Assembly (NCBI RefSeq): GCF_000204055.1
Contig: NW_006768785.1
Coordinates: forward strand, 1,145,756-1,209,755
Direction of reading: 5' to 3'
Length of the DNA stretch: 64,000 bases
From: Melampsora larici-populina 98AG31
Lineage: Eukaryota > Basidiomycota > Pucciniomycetes > Pucciniales > Melampsoraceae
The position numbers and the translations under genes are program-made. The stretch's first letter is position 1. The number at the start of each line of letters is the position of its first letter. Shown in pieces: positions 37,201 through 46,960 of this stretch. Below the pieces are notes generated by a model. That model searched no databases and had not been told where the DNA came from. It saw only the letters and a list, made by a program, of their open reading frames with translations.

Positions 37201-38418
37201 CACTACAACCGCTTGCGAAACGGTTTGCACTGGTTTGTATATGAACCAGTGTTTGCCACGTGATACCACCATTGGCACCCGCATGTCTCGGGAGAACCCT
37301 TCGCGCCATTTTTGCGACTGAGACAACCGGTTGATGGGATCTAGCGTGGTGTTTGTCGGCAACTCGGGCAGAACAACCAGGTGCGGGCTTACCAAAGGAT
37401 TGGCAAGTTCCTGCAACACCAAAGCGTTGGGTGTCAATGTGACCATCAACGCTCATGAAGAAGAGTAAACGGACGGAGGACCCACATTACTGACAATTGT
37501 CTGAACTTTCAACCCAAATACCGGGGTGCCGTGAGGACTGATCCGCTCGGAGACCCGCAGACCAAGATTGTTCTTTAGCTTTTTACTTAAAGCACGTAAT
37601 GCCCCCCATTCAGGAAGACGAACAAGGCATATCTGGAGAATTGAACGGATTCGGTGGTATTGGGAGCGTGATAGGATGTTTCGAGTAGATCCAATAATCA
37701 ATAACCCTACGAGGTGCTTTGGTGGAGAATGAATAATTGGATGAACGTGTTATATACAGAATTATTTTGTCGAACACGAAGACATCAGGATAAAGAATTG
37801 CGAGCTAGCTGACCTCTTTCTTCTTAAACGGGTACCATTGGGAAGCCTCTTCCACAGGCATCGTGGACGTGCGCAAATCCGCTTCCAGGGCGGCCGCATC
37901 AATTGCCTCGTCGCCCTCTTCACCCCACATATCTTCTTCCATGACCCTAAAAGCCTCAGCAAGCTTTTGAAGGTCAACTTCTCCATCGGAGTCATCTGAA
38001 TCGGAAATCTGACGCTCCTCCGCCATTGCGAGAGCGTGAAGCGCAGTGAAAGGAGAGGGAGCCCTTTCTGGAGTATCGGAGCGAGAGGTGATTTCATCAA
38101 AGATGTTATCTTGGACAGGAGCGGGCGAGATGGCACCGGGTGGGTCTGGCTCTTGGAGGCCAGGCATCATCATGTTTTCAGCAGCTTGACGAGCGTTGTA
38201 GCGCGCCACAGCTTCCAGGTGTTTCGCCGAGTGTGAGTGGGGGCCATAGTCTTCCATGCCCTTCCGTCCGCACACTAAACACTTCCAGTTGGACACAGAG
38301 GGCACTTTTGAGAGCTGTTGGAAATCTGCAATTTTTTGAGAGATGTCACCACCCCACACACTCAAAAGCAGTTCGAATCAACAAAAACATACATGGGTTA
38401 GGAGGATGATTGTGAGCC
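34253..38418 (-). CDS. Large transposase-like protein with N-terminal C2H2 finger; one apparent frameshift
   Basis: Exons I could join: 38418-38393 (start MAHNHPPNP), 38325-37815, 37716-37495, then from 37410. Later exons cover about 36900-36614, 36530-36290, 36230-35941, 35880-35095, 35042-34915 and 34860-34253. The N-terminus has a C2H2 finger (CLVCGRKGM, then HSHSAKH) and an acidic segment. Downstream blocks LIIGSTRNILSRSQYHRIRS, RPDDVFHLEDSPIGHRPLP, YSDDTSGN, GVDLDGE and DTPIETLHVLLLGIAKYLF resemble the long transposase-like proteins abundant in mushroom and rust genomes. That resemblance is recalled, not searched. Between about 36990 and 36910 the frame must shift by one base with no intron to explain it (ADCCGGHISRGPF into CVVAFNVRPDD). 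This copy may therefore be inactive, or the base call wrong. Confidence 0.6.
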
Positions 38419-39402
38419 ATTTCGAGAGGCGCGGTCAACGTGAGGTTGCTTGTGTGAGTTGATTTGGGTGGGAAGTTGGGATTCTTGGCTGACGACAAAC
38501 AAACGTGGGTCAGGGCATATCAACATGGATTATGTTGAGAAAAATAGTCGATGAACGAACACAATTGGCCAGAAGAGAGGAAATGGTGCAGGAAATTTCG
38601 GTGGAATTGGGTGCGTGCGTGTTTCAAAAATCAAACGGACACGGTTTAAGAAAAACAACAATGATCTTACCGCCCGGGGTCAGTTGCTTGACTGGATGAG
38701 AAATGCCATCGAACCCCAAGGAGAAACCGGTGAGGTCCACTCTGCTGCCGAGAGGCTGTGTTACTCTGACTCGAGGTGCGTGTCAAGGTTGTAATAGAAG
38801 GCTTTCGTGCTGAGGCGTTTCAGCCGTTTCATCTGGCTGCATCATGCTCCAAACGCATCTTTCATGCGTGGCTGATCACAATGTGATTGTTTGGACGTGA
38901 TCTCATGCTTTCTTCTGCGATGTGACCTTGACATGCGTTTTGTTTCGAGAGATGTCTCAGGGTGTGCGTGTTGATCTCAACACCTTGTTGTTTGGTATAC
39001 TCAACAACTTCCCACACACTGACTCCTTGCGCGCAGTGGGAGGAAACCCAAAGGAAACTACTTTTTGTATAATACAAACACGATGTTTGGAAAGAACAAA
39101 CACCCACCCTGAGATTCCTTCCTCTGGTGTTTGGGATCTATCGCCAAGGCCCCCCCCCTCGGCCAGAAGGCGGCCGGTGGGCTGGATCGCGAACATTGGG
39201 GCAGCAGGTGGATGCGGGGCGACCCATGGGCGGCCCCCGGCGAGGCGCCACGCTGCATTTTGGCCAGGGGGGCATCGGAGGGGCCGACCGTGCCAGGGCA
39301 TGCCTGGGGCGACCACTGCCTGGCCAGCAGGCGAGAGTAGGGCCAGCACTTGACCCGACCATGTGCAGACCAAGGTCGGGACTCAAAGTACCCCCGTGGT
39401 GT

Positions 39403-39758
39403 AGAGCATCCACAGTGGTGGGCTCCAAATCGGGGCTCCAAATCGAGCGAATTCAAATTTGGTGGGGCCCCAAATCAATCCGGATGCAGTCGTTCGGACT
39501 TCAAAAGTGTAGATTCTATGTGTTTACACACACTTTGAGATTGGTACGCGTGGGCTTACATGTGTGAGGTATGGGATTGAACAAGTGCGGGAATTTGGAG
39601 CCCGGCTTTTTGTTGCCAAATATGTAGCCCAAAGCTCGAAATTTGAAGCCGGCTACAAAAAATTTGGCGATGGGGACTGCCATTGCACCAAAAAATCGGT
39701 GCTCAGTCACCAAATTTGGCGATAGCCCCGATTTGGAGCCCACCACTGTGGATGCTCT
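39403..39758. mobile_element. 356-bp MITE with perfect 35-bp TIRs
   Basis: Left arm 39403-39437 begins AGAGCATCCACAGTGGTGGG. Right arm 39724-39758 ends GTGGATGCTCT and is an exact reverse complement over 35 bp. The interior contains further imperfect CCAAATTTGG-type inverted segments and no gene. Its first base coincides with the last base of the DNA transposon's right end. The target duplication is ambiguous. Confidence 0.85.
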
Positions 39759-39795
39759 TAGGAGCTTTTGTAGTGGTTTTTGCTCGCCAGAGTGG

Positions 39796-40025
39796 TTCCA
39801 TTTTTAGGAGTCTCACATTTCTAGGTGGGTTATTATTTTCTCTTTTTATTTATTTCTTAAATTTTCTAGGTTCTCCTTCTTATCATTGTTATTTCGTAAC
39901 TTACATGTTTCACTGCTACCATACCAAATTACCGTGATGCTCTAAAACTTAACTTATTAAGTCTCATAGCGTGTGTGGGGGGGGGCCGACAGGCCGCCGG
40001 TGCTTTGGTGTAGTAGGCTCTCTGC
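39796..40025 (-). repeat. B2 terminal repeat of the retrotransposon
   Basis: 230 bp, starts TTCCATTTTTAGGAGTCTCA and ends GTAGTAGGCTCTCTGC on the plus strand. Matches 40329-40557. Confidence 0.95.
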
Positions 40026-40052
40026 GAGGCAGGGTGCAGGGGCGGGCGGGAG

Positions 40053-40331
40053 GACAAAAGAAAATTTTTCGAACGAAATGATGAGACTTTTTTCCTATCG
40101 TTTCGTTAGTGTTATTGTTTAGCTTGAGTGAGTGAGCAAATTTCGTTAAAGGTCAATTACCCTTTAGCAATAATTTTTGGGTTTGTCTCCGTTGGGGGAA
40201 ATTCATTTCCCCATTCTCTCTCGGTACCCGGGTCTTCTTTCGGGTACCAAGTTGACCCGATCCATGTGTTCCCCATTCCTTCACATGGAACTATACAGAT
40301 GCCGTCGTGCCTTTGGGCATCTGTAACATTC
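40053..40331 (-). repeat. A2 repeat of the retrotransposon
   Basis: 279 bp, starts GACAAAAGAAAATTTTTCG and ends TCTGTAACATTC. Matches 46682-46960 with differences only at 40169 and 40249. Contains two hairpins, GGTACCCG/CGGGTACC and the constant-loop hairpin 40295-40324. Confidence 0.95.
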
Positions 40332-40557
40332 CATTTTTAGGAGTCTCACATTTCTAGGTGGGTTATTATTTTCTCTTTTTATTTATTTCTTAAATTTTCT
40401 AGGTTTTCCTTCTTATCATTGTTATTTCGTAACTTACATGTTTCACTGCTACCATACCAAATTACCGTGATGCTCTAAAACTTAACTTATTAAGTCTCAT
40501 AGCGTGTGTGGGGGGGGCCGACAGGCCGCCGGTGCTTTGGTGTAGTAGGCTCTCTGC
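40329..40557 (-). repeat. B1 repeat of the retrotransposon
   Basis: 229 bp, second copy of 39796-40025. Immediately inward lies a 55-bp imperfect inverted repeat (CTCGGGACGTATCG and CGGTATGTCCCGAG) around TCCGGAGCCTGCGGAG. Confidence 0.95.
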
Positions 40558-40857
40558 TACCTACTCTCGGGACGTATCGTCCGGAGCCTGCGGAGAGCCT
40601 ACTCGGTATGTCCCGAGGCTAGCCTGTATCTCATCTCTTGGCCCCCGAAACTCAATTCCCCTCATCACTGCCTTATCTCTTATTTTTTTTTTTTTTCGGC
40701 AATTAACTCTCGCTCTCTCTCTATTCTCAGATCTCTCATTGGCTCAACATGTATTGATCTTTCCACTCTCGTCTCATCCCCTAGGGATTCTACAACATTT
40801 TGTTTTGAGTTTCTTCCTCCTTTTCACCTAACAACTTTGAATCTTTCTTCACATCTG

Positions 40858-42123
40858 TCATACACCATCCTCTCCGTGTTCATCTTCTCCTGTGTCCGCT
40901 TGTCCGCTTTCTTCCTCTCCGATCTTCATCCAATCCCATATCAACTTCGCATCTTCTACATCACCCTTTGTATACTTTCGAAGATATCTCTGGTACGCTT
41001 TTGATTCCCAGCGACCTGCCTTTACGATATCCTCTAACGGTAAGTTCTTGTTCCATTTTAATGTCGCTCCGCCTATCCTAAATGAATGGCCCGACAGGTG
41101 ATGATGTTTATCTGATTTATTCCATACTCTCTTGTAGATGTTCAACACGACCGTCTTTGTCAGTGTCACTCTCCTTCCTTTCCCATCAACATACGACAAC
41201 AACCTATCTGCTAGATCGTGACCCGGGTTTTCCTTAAACACTCTTTCTAATGCTCGGACTGGACATAAGTGTGAAGGGATCCGTCTTACATGTAAGTATT
41301 GTATTGCTCCTGCTTTTGCTGTCTTCGCGTTGTGTAACCCAAGTTTAAAATAAGAATGGTCTGGTGCGTAAATTAGGTCTCTCTTCAAAATGATGGCCTT
41401 TGTCTTATCGTCCGACACTAATTCGCCTAACCTCGCCATTCCCCAGAAAGCAATCAGTGCTATAGCTAAAGCTAAGTGATCTCTCTTATTTCCTTTATCC
41501 AGTTCCAAAACTAACTCTGCTAAATGTCTTAATTGTACTGGTTGTCTAATCATCTTAGCATCCTCGTTACATTTTGCATCTGCTAAAGCTGCTGCCCTCA
41601 ATAGTAACTTCGATGTTTGATTGTTCTCGTTTGGGAATGGTTCACCGTGGAACAAGTGCCATGATCGTATCCCGGTCACGTATTTCAATAAAGTCGTCGC
41701 CGTCACTTTATGTTTCTCGTTAGACAGGTTCAACTCTTCTTCGTCATCAAGGTTCACCTTATACCCCTTTCCTCCCCAAACGATGAATCTCCACAAGAGC
41801 TGTTGACCTAAAGGTAACAAGTCTTTCCTTTCTATCTTCTCCGCTGCTCCAAAACTTTCTAACTTCGACATTGCCGTGCTATAATTCTGTAGGGTTGACT
41901 GGGACCAGCTACCACTCAGTAGTCTTTCTTTAACCACGTTCATTCTCCAATCGATCACCCTATTGGATTTCACAACAATCAAAGTAGTTTACAAGGAGTA
42001 ACCATACCCATACGTTAGCTCGAAGTCGTGTTCAAATTCACATTCTCTATCTAGTATGGTTACCTGAAACACTTACCCATCTCTATTTTTAAGGAAATTC
42101 TTAATTCTTTTCTTGTTGTTCAT
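40858..42123 (-). CDS. Retrotransposon tyrosine recombinase
   Basis: Two exons, 42123-42077 and 41959-40858, join in frame (GG|G) to 382 residues starting MNNKKRIKNFLKNRDG. The single-frame alternative would need a TTG start, so the spliced model is preferred. The recombinase inserts the circular DNA copy. Catalytic residues are in place: Arg in MARLGELVSD, His-x-x-Arg in LSGHSFRIGG, Trp/Arg in AGRWES, and the nucleophile Tyr in QRYLRKY. The N-terminal SAM-like helical domain (SQSTLQNYSTAMSKLESF) is present, and the acidic tail is GEDEHGEDGV. The start lies 7 bp beyond the RT stop. Confidence 0.9.
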
Positions 42124-42130
42124 TTTGTCT

Positions 42131-44113
42131 TCAGATTCGTATCAGCAAACCGACCAGGTCTCTTGGTAAGTTTATTCTGACTTCTTTGTCAATGTCTTTA
42201 TTCTTTTCTAGCCCTCTCGAGAGTTTATCTGCTTTATCTGATCCTGACGTCACCCTTCGCGCTAAAATCGAGCAGCTTAGTCGTACGAGTACTTTCTGAA
42301 TGGACTTCCACTCTTCGTTTACAAGGCAATGTCTCGATTTCTTTTTGGTGATTGCAGATTCAGTTGTGGTGTTATCGGTGTACACAATGAAGTTTTGGTT
42401 AACCGTTGTCATAAGTTGTTCGATCATTAGTAAGCCAATCCTTACAGCCACCGTCTCCATCCAGCCTATGTCACGTTTCTTACTTCCTTGTGACATGTCT
42501 TTCGTCTTCCAGTTGTCTGCCAGTGTGAAACTTGCCCACCTGTCACCTATTAGCACGCCTATACCATAGCTCGTACTAGCATCTCCTACCCAGTTGATTT
42601 CTACCGGTTCGACTTCCTTTTTAAGTTTCATCCTGTCGAAGGTTTCTAAACTATGTAGCCATTCTCTTAATTCGGCCTTCGCCCCGTCTGGGACTTCTCT
42701 CACTGCACTCTGATTATACCATGATTTCTCCCAAAAATATAAGTTCCAAAGGTAACATTTCATCAGCGGTAAGATATAGATCAAATGACTCAATTGTCCT
42801 ACGATTTTCTCCACCTCTTTCTTTGAGCATTTCCTCCCTGGTTCAAGTAAGTCTTTGATTTTCAAAATTCTTTCTTCTAATTTCTTGTCAGGTAATCGGA
42901 CTGATTTATCTTTTCCATTCCAAATGAACCCTAGATACTTTTGTTTGACGTTCCAGTCGGCAAACTTCTCCCCGTTTGATTGGACACCTAGTCCATTGCT
43001 AACTTGTATCACGTCAGCCATGTTGAGGGACTCGTCTTCGAACTTTACAAACATGTTGTCGTCCACCCAACGGAAGATTTCGTTTACCCTCAGCACGGAT
43101 TTTATGATATCTTTCCACGCGTCAGCCATCCAACCAAAGGTACCGCATCCCGCCACTCCACCAAACGGGATCCGTGTGTCTACCCAAATGTTGCCGTTGA
43201 AGTCTTTAATGGTCAAATACTTCCATTGGTGAGCCGGCGTTGACCCTTGTCTGTAAGCTTTCTTCCAGTCTACTATTGCTAACAAGATGGTCTGCCCGAT
43301 ATGGAGGATAAAGTACTCCGCTACTTTATTAAAATCATCCCAAGACGTTTCAAAGTCTTTCTTGTCTACGAAAGAATTTACTGAAGGTATGTCTTCCTCG
43401 TCTGACGTGTACCTAGCCGATTCTATCCATTTCATAGCTTTGTCGGTGCGTACATCCTCTTCATCTTCTGTTTCTGATTCTTGATCCGACTCTGAGCTCA
43501 TCTTCCTCTTCTTTGGTCCTACTATCTTCGTCCTAGGGTACGAAAGATCATTTATCATTCGTAGCGAGCCGTCGTTATTTGTCACGCTCCCCATCGGATT
43601 GGACCGGAAGAAGCCAAATCTTCTGTGTACTTTGTCATGAGTAAAGGGTCCGTAAATCCGTCCTAACTTCTTTTCTTTCCACAAGTTTTTCATTATCTTG
43701 TCCTTTACTGCTAAGGCCGACTTATGGTTATCGGGCGTAAACCATTTGTGTCCTTTCCAGTCGTGTTGTGGGATGCCTTGGTTGAATCCCTCGGTTAATC
43801 CAACCCAAACTTTCTTCCACTTATCAGTAAGTCCACAGTCTTTCAACAGCAGTCTCCACTCTTCTAAGTTCATTTCATTCTTCACCTGTTTTGGCCAGTT
43901 CGCGAGGGATTCAACTGTGTCTACCTCATTCCCGTCTTTCTCTTTCTCAATTACCTCATTTGACGGTTTTCTTTGGTCATTGGTTGTCGTTTGGTCTCGT
44001 TTATTCACACCTTGTGTATTCTGGTAATCATTGTGCACTTTTTCATTGCTGCACGCATACAACATCACACAAACAAGCCAAAGAGCAACACACAAGATCG
44101 AAGAGAGACACAA
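42131..44113 (-). CDS. Retrotransposon reverse transcriptase-RNase H
   Basis: Open frame of 660 codons. The reverse transcriptase spans roughly residues 170-450, with motif A LLAIVDWKKAYRQG, motif B-like FGGVAGCGTFGW, and the catalytic pair in FRWVDDNMF. RNase H follows with all four acidic sites: WVGDASTSYG, WMETVAVRIG, VYTDNTTT and SGSDKADKLSRG. Copies the element RNA into cDNA. The frame opens at a TTG (44113). True initiation may be at an internal Met, by splicing, or as a Gag fusion. No protease or methyltransferase domain is seen, consistent with Ngaro rather than DIRS1 elements. Confidence 0.9.
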   Translation of the reverse strand: MCLSSILCVALWLVCVMLYACSNEKVHNDYQNTQGVNKRDQTTTNDQRKPSNEVIEKEKDGNEVDTVESLANWPKQVKNEMNLEEWRLLLKDCGLTDKWKKVWVGLTEGFNQGIPQHDWKGHKWFTPDNHKSALAVKDKIMKNLWKEKKLGRIYGPFTHDKVHRRFGFFRSNPMGSVTNNDGSLRMINDLSYPRTKIVGPKKRKMSSESDQESETEDEEDVRTDKAMKWIESARYTSDEEDIPSVNSFVDKKDFETSWDDFNKVAEYFILHIGQTILLAIVDWKKAYRQGSTPAHQWKYLTIKDFNGNIWVDTRIPFGGVAGCGTFGWMADAWKDIIKSVLRVNEIFRWVDDNMFVKFEDESLNMADVIQVSNGLGVQSNGEKFADWNVKQKYLGFIWNGKDKSVRLPDKKLEERILKIKDLLEPGRKCSKKEVEKIVGQLSHLIYILPLMKCYLWNLYFWEKSWYNQSAVREVPDGAKAELREWLHSLETFDRMKLKKEVEPVEINWVGDASTSYGIGVLIGDRWASFTLADNWKTKDMSQGSKKRDIGWMETVAVRIGLLMIEQLMTTVNQNFIVYTDNTTTESAITKKKSRHCLVNEEWKSIQKVLVRLSCSILARRVTSGSDKADKLSRGLEKNKDIDKEVRINLPRDLVGLLIRI

Positions 44114-44300
44114 AATCAGCTAAGTGAATCAACATTGCGACTATCTGGTTCGACTACCACTACAATGTTGCAGCCGTTACATGGATATTTTTTTGATAAA
44201 GAGGGAAACAGTGAGAAGAATCATGAACAACAACAGTTTTATTCTTAATAAAGTAAGATTTATTTCTGCTAGGTCTATCGCCTACTGTCATTCCCTCAAC

Positions 44301-45500
44301 TCACATTTGACCTGTGGTTGACGTTCCTACATTTCCATCTGCACTCTTACTTCCAGCGACTGCAAGCGATTTGTCAAAGCTTCCTGGACCAATTGATGGA
44401 CGTGCACTTCCACCTCGATTTGAAGGTCCACCTCTCGAACCTCGACTTGAGCCTCCTCTACTCGGTCCTCTTCCTCCACCGCCTCCGCCCCTCACTCCAT
44501 ACATATTCACCGGGTTTTGATTGTGATACGCTGGTTGGGCACTATAATAAGGTTGATTTTGATAAGGATGGTTGGAATAGTCTGTATGAATCGCATACGG
44601 AGCCGGTGTGTAGGGGTTCTGTCGTGAGTAGTACGGGTTAAATCGTGTCCCTTTGTACCTCACCGCTTTCCCGTTTGCTAAAACTGGTAAAGAAGAACTG
44701 ATCCCTTGGTTCGTCGGTTGAGGTCCGGTTGCAGATAAATTTCGGCCAGTTAACATTTTGGCTTGGGTATCAATGAGTGCATTAGATGAGTCCCATGATG
44801 CGTTCGCGGGGTACGTTTCTCCATTTATTGGACTTATGTGCTGCATTACATTTCCGAATGCATATGGATTATCGGTGTAATTATAATCATTGAAGTGTTT
44901 GGCATCTTCCTTTGCTCTTTCCGCCAATTCAACGTTTAAGGTACCGACGTCTGCCATTGAGCCATCCAACAACCGATTCTCCCAGACATTACGACGATGT
45001 GCAATATCGTACCTCATCGCTGGAGTCCACTTCCCATAACACTTGATTTGAATTTGAAGTACATTTTCCTTATGTGCTCGTAATCTTGGATCAATTGGTG
45101 AGTCTTTCTGACTCTCTAATATGTCGTACTTTTCTTCTTGGTATTTAACCATTAGATTAAAACATGTTGACCATTTGTTTGATGTCAATCGATATTCGTT
45201 TATGTATGGAAGGCCTACATAAGATATCACATTGGTCAAACAACTTGTTTTGGTGGACCGTGTCTTCATAAAAAGGGAGTCTTGTAAGATCCAAGTAGGA
45301 TCGAAGATTGAGACAGGCATATGTATGTTCTTATTTATCATAATATCGTGGAAATATTGTGATAAACCAGTCATGTTATTCGTAGGTAAACTACCAATTA
45401 CCATCTTGGTGTTCGTCTCAATTTTTGTCTTTGACTTTTCTTTTGAGCTTTCTACCGCTTTCTCAGTATCTTTCTTTTTCTCTTTGAAGGTAAAGTTCAT
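44301..45500 (-). CDS. Retrotransposon Gag-like protein with RGG-rich tail
   Basis: 399 codons from ATG at 45500, the position expected for Gag upstream of RT. It starts with a Lys/Glu-rich stretch (KEKKKDTEKAVESSKEK), then a ~200-residue helical part (GLSQYFHDIMINK, LTNVISYVGLPYINEYRL). It continues into a Tyr/Pro/Asn-rich segment (YYSRQNPYTPAPYAIHTDYS) and an RGG-type tail (GVRGGGGGGRGPSRGGSSRG) suited to nucleic-acid binding. No CCHC knuckle. The frame stays open upstream of the ATG for about 30 codons, so it may be spliced from the small ORF at 46236-46562. Confidence 0.7.
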   Translation of the reverse strand: MNFTFKEKKKDTEKAVESSKEKSKTKIETNTKMVIGSLPTNNMTGLSQYFHDIMINKNIHMPVSIFDPTWILQDSLFMKTRSTKTSCLTNVISYVGLPYINEYRLTSNKWSTCFNLMVKYQEEKYDILESQKDSPIDPRLRAHKENVLQIQIKCYGKWTPAMRYDIAHRRNVWENRLLDGSMADVGTLNVELAERAKEDAKHFNDYNYTDNPYAFGNVMQHISPINGETYPANASWDSSNALIDTQAKMLTGRNLSATGPQPTNQGISSSLPVLANGKAVRYKGTRFNPYYSRQNPYTPAPYAIHTDYSNHPYQNQPYYSAQPAYHNQNPVNMYGVRGGGGGGRGPSRGGSSRGSRGGPSNRGGSARPSIGPGSFDKSLAVAGSKSADGNVGTSTTGQM

Positions 45501-46235
45501 GATATCGATTTCTCTAGGTTCAGTCTCTTCGTTTTGGCACCAAAACTGATACTCTTCCCTAAATATTCGATATTGGTTTCTAATTTACCATCTCTGTGTC
45601 AGTCTTCTGTCTTCCTTTTACATTAACATTCACGATCTCTTACATCATATCCCTTTCAAAGGCCTCTTTAATATTGAATAACCACTTCGCATGCCGATGT
45701 TCTATGTGAACAGGTTCGGCCATGTTTTCAATGTCAGGACCTGTTTTTTTTTTGTTTTTTTTTGAACAAACAAGCCACACGTAAGCACCTAATCTCTTTC
45801 TTTCTTTTTTTTTTTGGACAAATGAGGATTATAAAGATTGGGATTTTTTTTTTAAGGTATCATTTTCTCTAATTAATATTTTCTCAATCAGGCCACACTT
45901 GAGTTAACTAGGCCACACTGGATTCAATCAGGCCACACTTGACGGATCATAATCTGGCCACACTGGGATAATCTTTGTTTAATTCTTGTTATCTGACCCG
46001 TATCTTTTTTTTTTTTTTTGGAGTATAATCAGGACAAATAATAGATGGAACAAGGGGGGGGGAACGGTTGGCGGGTGATTGATTTGAAAGTAGGAGAAAG
46101 GGAGATTCAAGTGGGATGAAATGGGTATGTTCTTTAACCTGACTCTTTTTTTTTTTTTTTTAATTTCTTTACGACGAGTGGAAGTGTGGTGAATAGAGAA
46201 AAGGGTTTTGTTATAAAGGGGGAGAAATTGTATCA

Positions 46236-46562
46236 CTAACCAAGTCCTGTTATGTTTGCAACAATTCCTGTTCTATTCTCATCTTCATCTAGATTATCTT
46301 CAGCGACTTGATTGTCCCCAGCCTTTCCAACCTCAACATCTTGTCTACCTTGAGTATTACCAGTAACATCACCTGGGTCTCCGCTTGTTTGATCACCTTT
46401 CTGTCCATTGCCATCTTCTTTTTGTGGGTCACTTCCTCCTTCGTTTATCGCTAACAATGATTCGTTCTTCTTACCGCTTCTTGTTCTCGATTTGGAAGTT
46501 TCAGATTGGTTCGGAGTCGCCGTGCGTGGAGGTAGTCCTTCAGGGAGGTTAGGTGTTGACAT
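46236..46562 (-). CDS. Small acidic ORF, possible first Gag exon
   Basis: Starts MSTPNLPEGLPPRTATPNQS at 46562, just inside repeat A1. It is about 108 codons rich in Gly, Asp, Asn and Gln and ends near a possible GTTAGT donor. Because the element's recombinase gene is spliced, this may be the first exon of gag. I could not find an acceptor of matching phase. No domain recognised. Confidence 0.45.
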   Translation of the reverse strand: MSTPNLPEGLPPRTATPNQSETSKSRTRSGKKNESLLAINEGGSDPQKEDGNGQKGDQTSGDPGDVTGNTQGRQDVEVGKAGDNQVAEDNLDEDENRTGIVANITGLG

Positions 46563-46681
46563 TTTGGTTTCTGGTTTTTTTTTTTTCAAGTAGTTTGTTT
46601 TTCTTTTGTTTCTTGATGATTAATTTTTATATCAATTATTTAATAAAGTTAGATAAGATAGTATCTGATTTATGAATTCTT

Positions 46682-46960
46682 GACAAAAGAAAATTTTTCG
46701 AACGAAATGATGAGACTTTTTTCCTATCGTTTCGTTAGTGTTATTGTTTAGCTTGAGTGAGTGAGCAAATTTCGTTAAAGGTCAATTACCCTTTAGCGAT
46801 AATTTTTGGGTTTGTCTCCGTTGGGGGAAATTCATTTCCCCATTCTCTCTCGGTACCCGGGTCTTCTTTCGGGTACCGAGTTGACCCGATCCATGTGTTC
46901 CCCATTCCTTCACATGGAACTATACAGATGCCGTCGTGCCTTTGGGCATCTGTAACATTC
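46682..46960 (-). repeat. A1 terminal repeat of the retrotransposon
   Basis: 279-bp outer repeat at the 5' end of the minus-strand element. Offset from A2 by exactly 6629 bp. Carries the constant-loop hairpin at 46924-46953. Confidence 0.95.

Larger units (their letters stand above)
31487..39403 (-). mobile_element. ~7.9-kb two-gene DNA transposon with GC-rich termini
   Basis: Left end TACACCACCGGGGG (31487-31500). Right end CCCCCGTGGTGTA (39391-39403), which reads TACACCACGGGGG in reverse complement. Both ends are followed inward by 250-300 bp of GC-rich, repeat-like DNA against an AT-rich background. At the left GGCGGTCA recurs and TGACCGCC occurs inverted; at the right GGGGCGACC-type motifs occur. 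Two minus-strand genes lie between: a large transposase-like gene (34253-38418) and a coiled-coil gene (32016-33802). I found no target-site duplication, so the exact ends are tentative. The superfamily (KDZ or CACTA/Plavaka-like are candidates known from basidiomycetes) is not settled from sequence alone. Confidence 0.65.
39796..46960 (-). mobile_element. Ngaro/DIRS-type tyrosine-recombinase retrotransposon, 7165 bp, near-complete
   Basis: Read along the minus strand the order is A1 (46960-46682), gag ORFs, RT-RNase H, tyrosine recombinase, B1 (40557-40329), A2 (40331-40053), B2 (40025-39796). This is the split-direct-repeat layout A1-ORFs-B1-A2-B2 known for Ngaro-like elements, which integrate by a tyrosine recombinase from a circular intermediate. 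A1 and A2 are both 279 bp and differ at two positions. B1 and B2 are 229 and 230 bp and differ at one base plus a G-run length. The B1-A2 junction overlaps by three bases and reproduces the two outer termini joined. A 27-bp GC-rich spacer separates A2 and B2. There is no target duplication, as expected for this class. Confidence 0.9.

Noticed and set aside
45745..46170. Poly-T and T-rich tracts and repeated GGCCACACT motif upstream of gag
   Set aside because: Low-complexity leader of the retrotransposon; the motif repeats 4-5 times but I cannot support a distinct feature.
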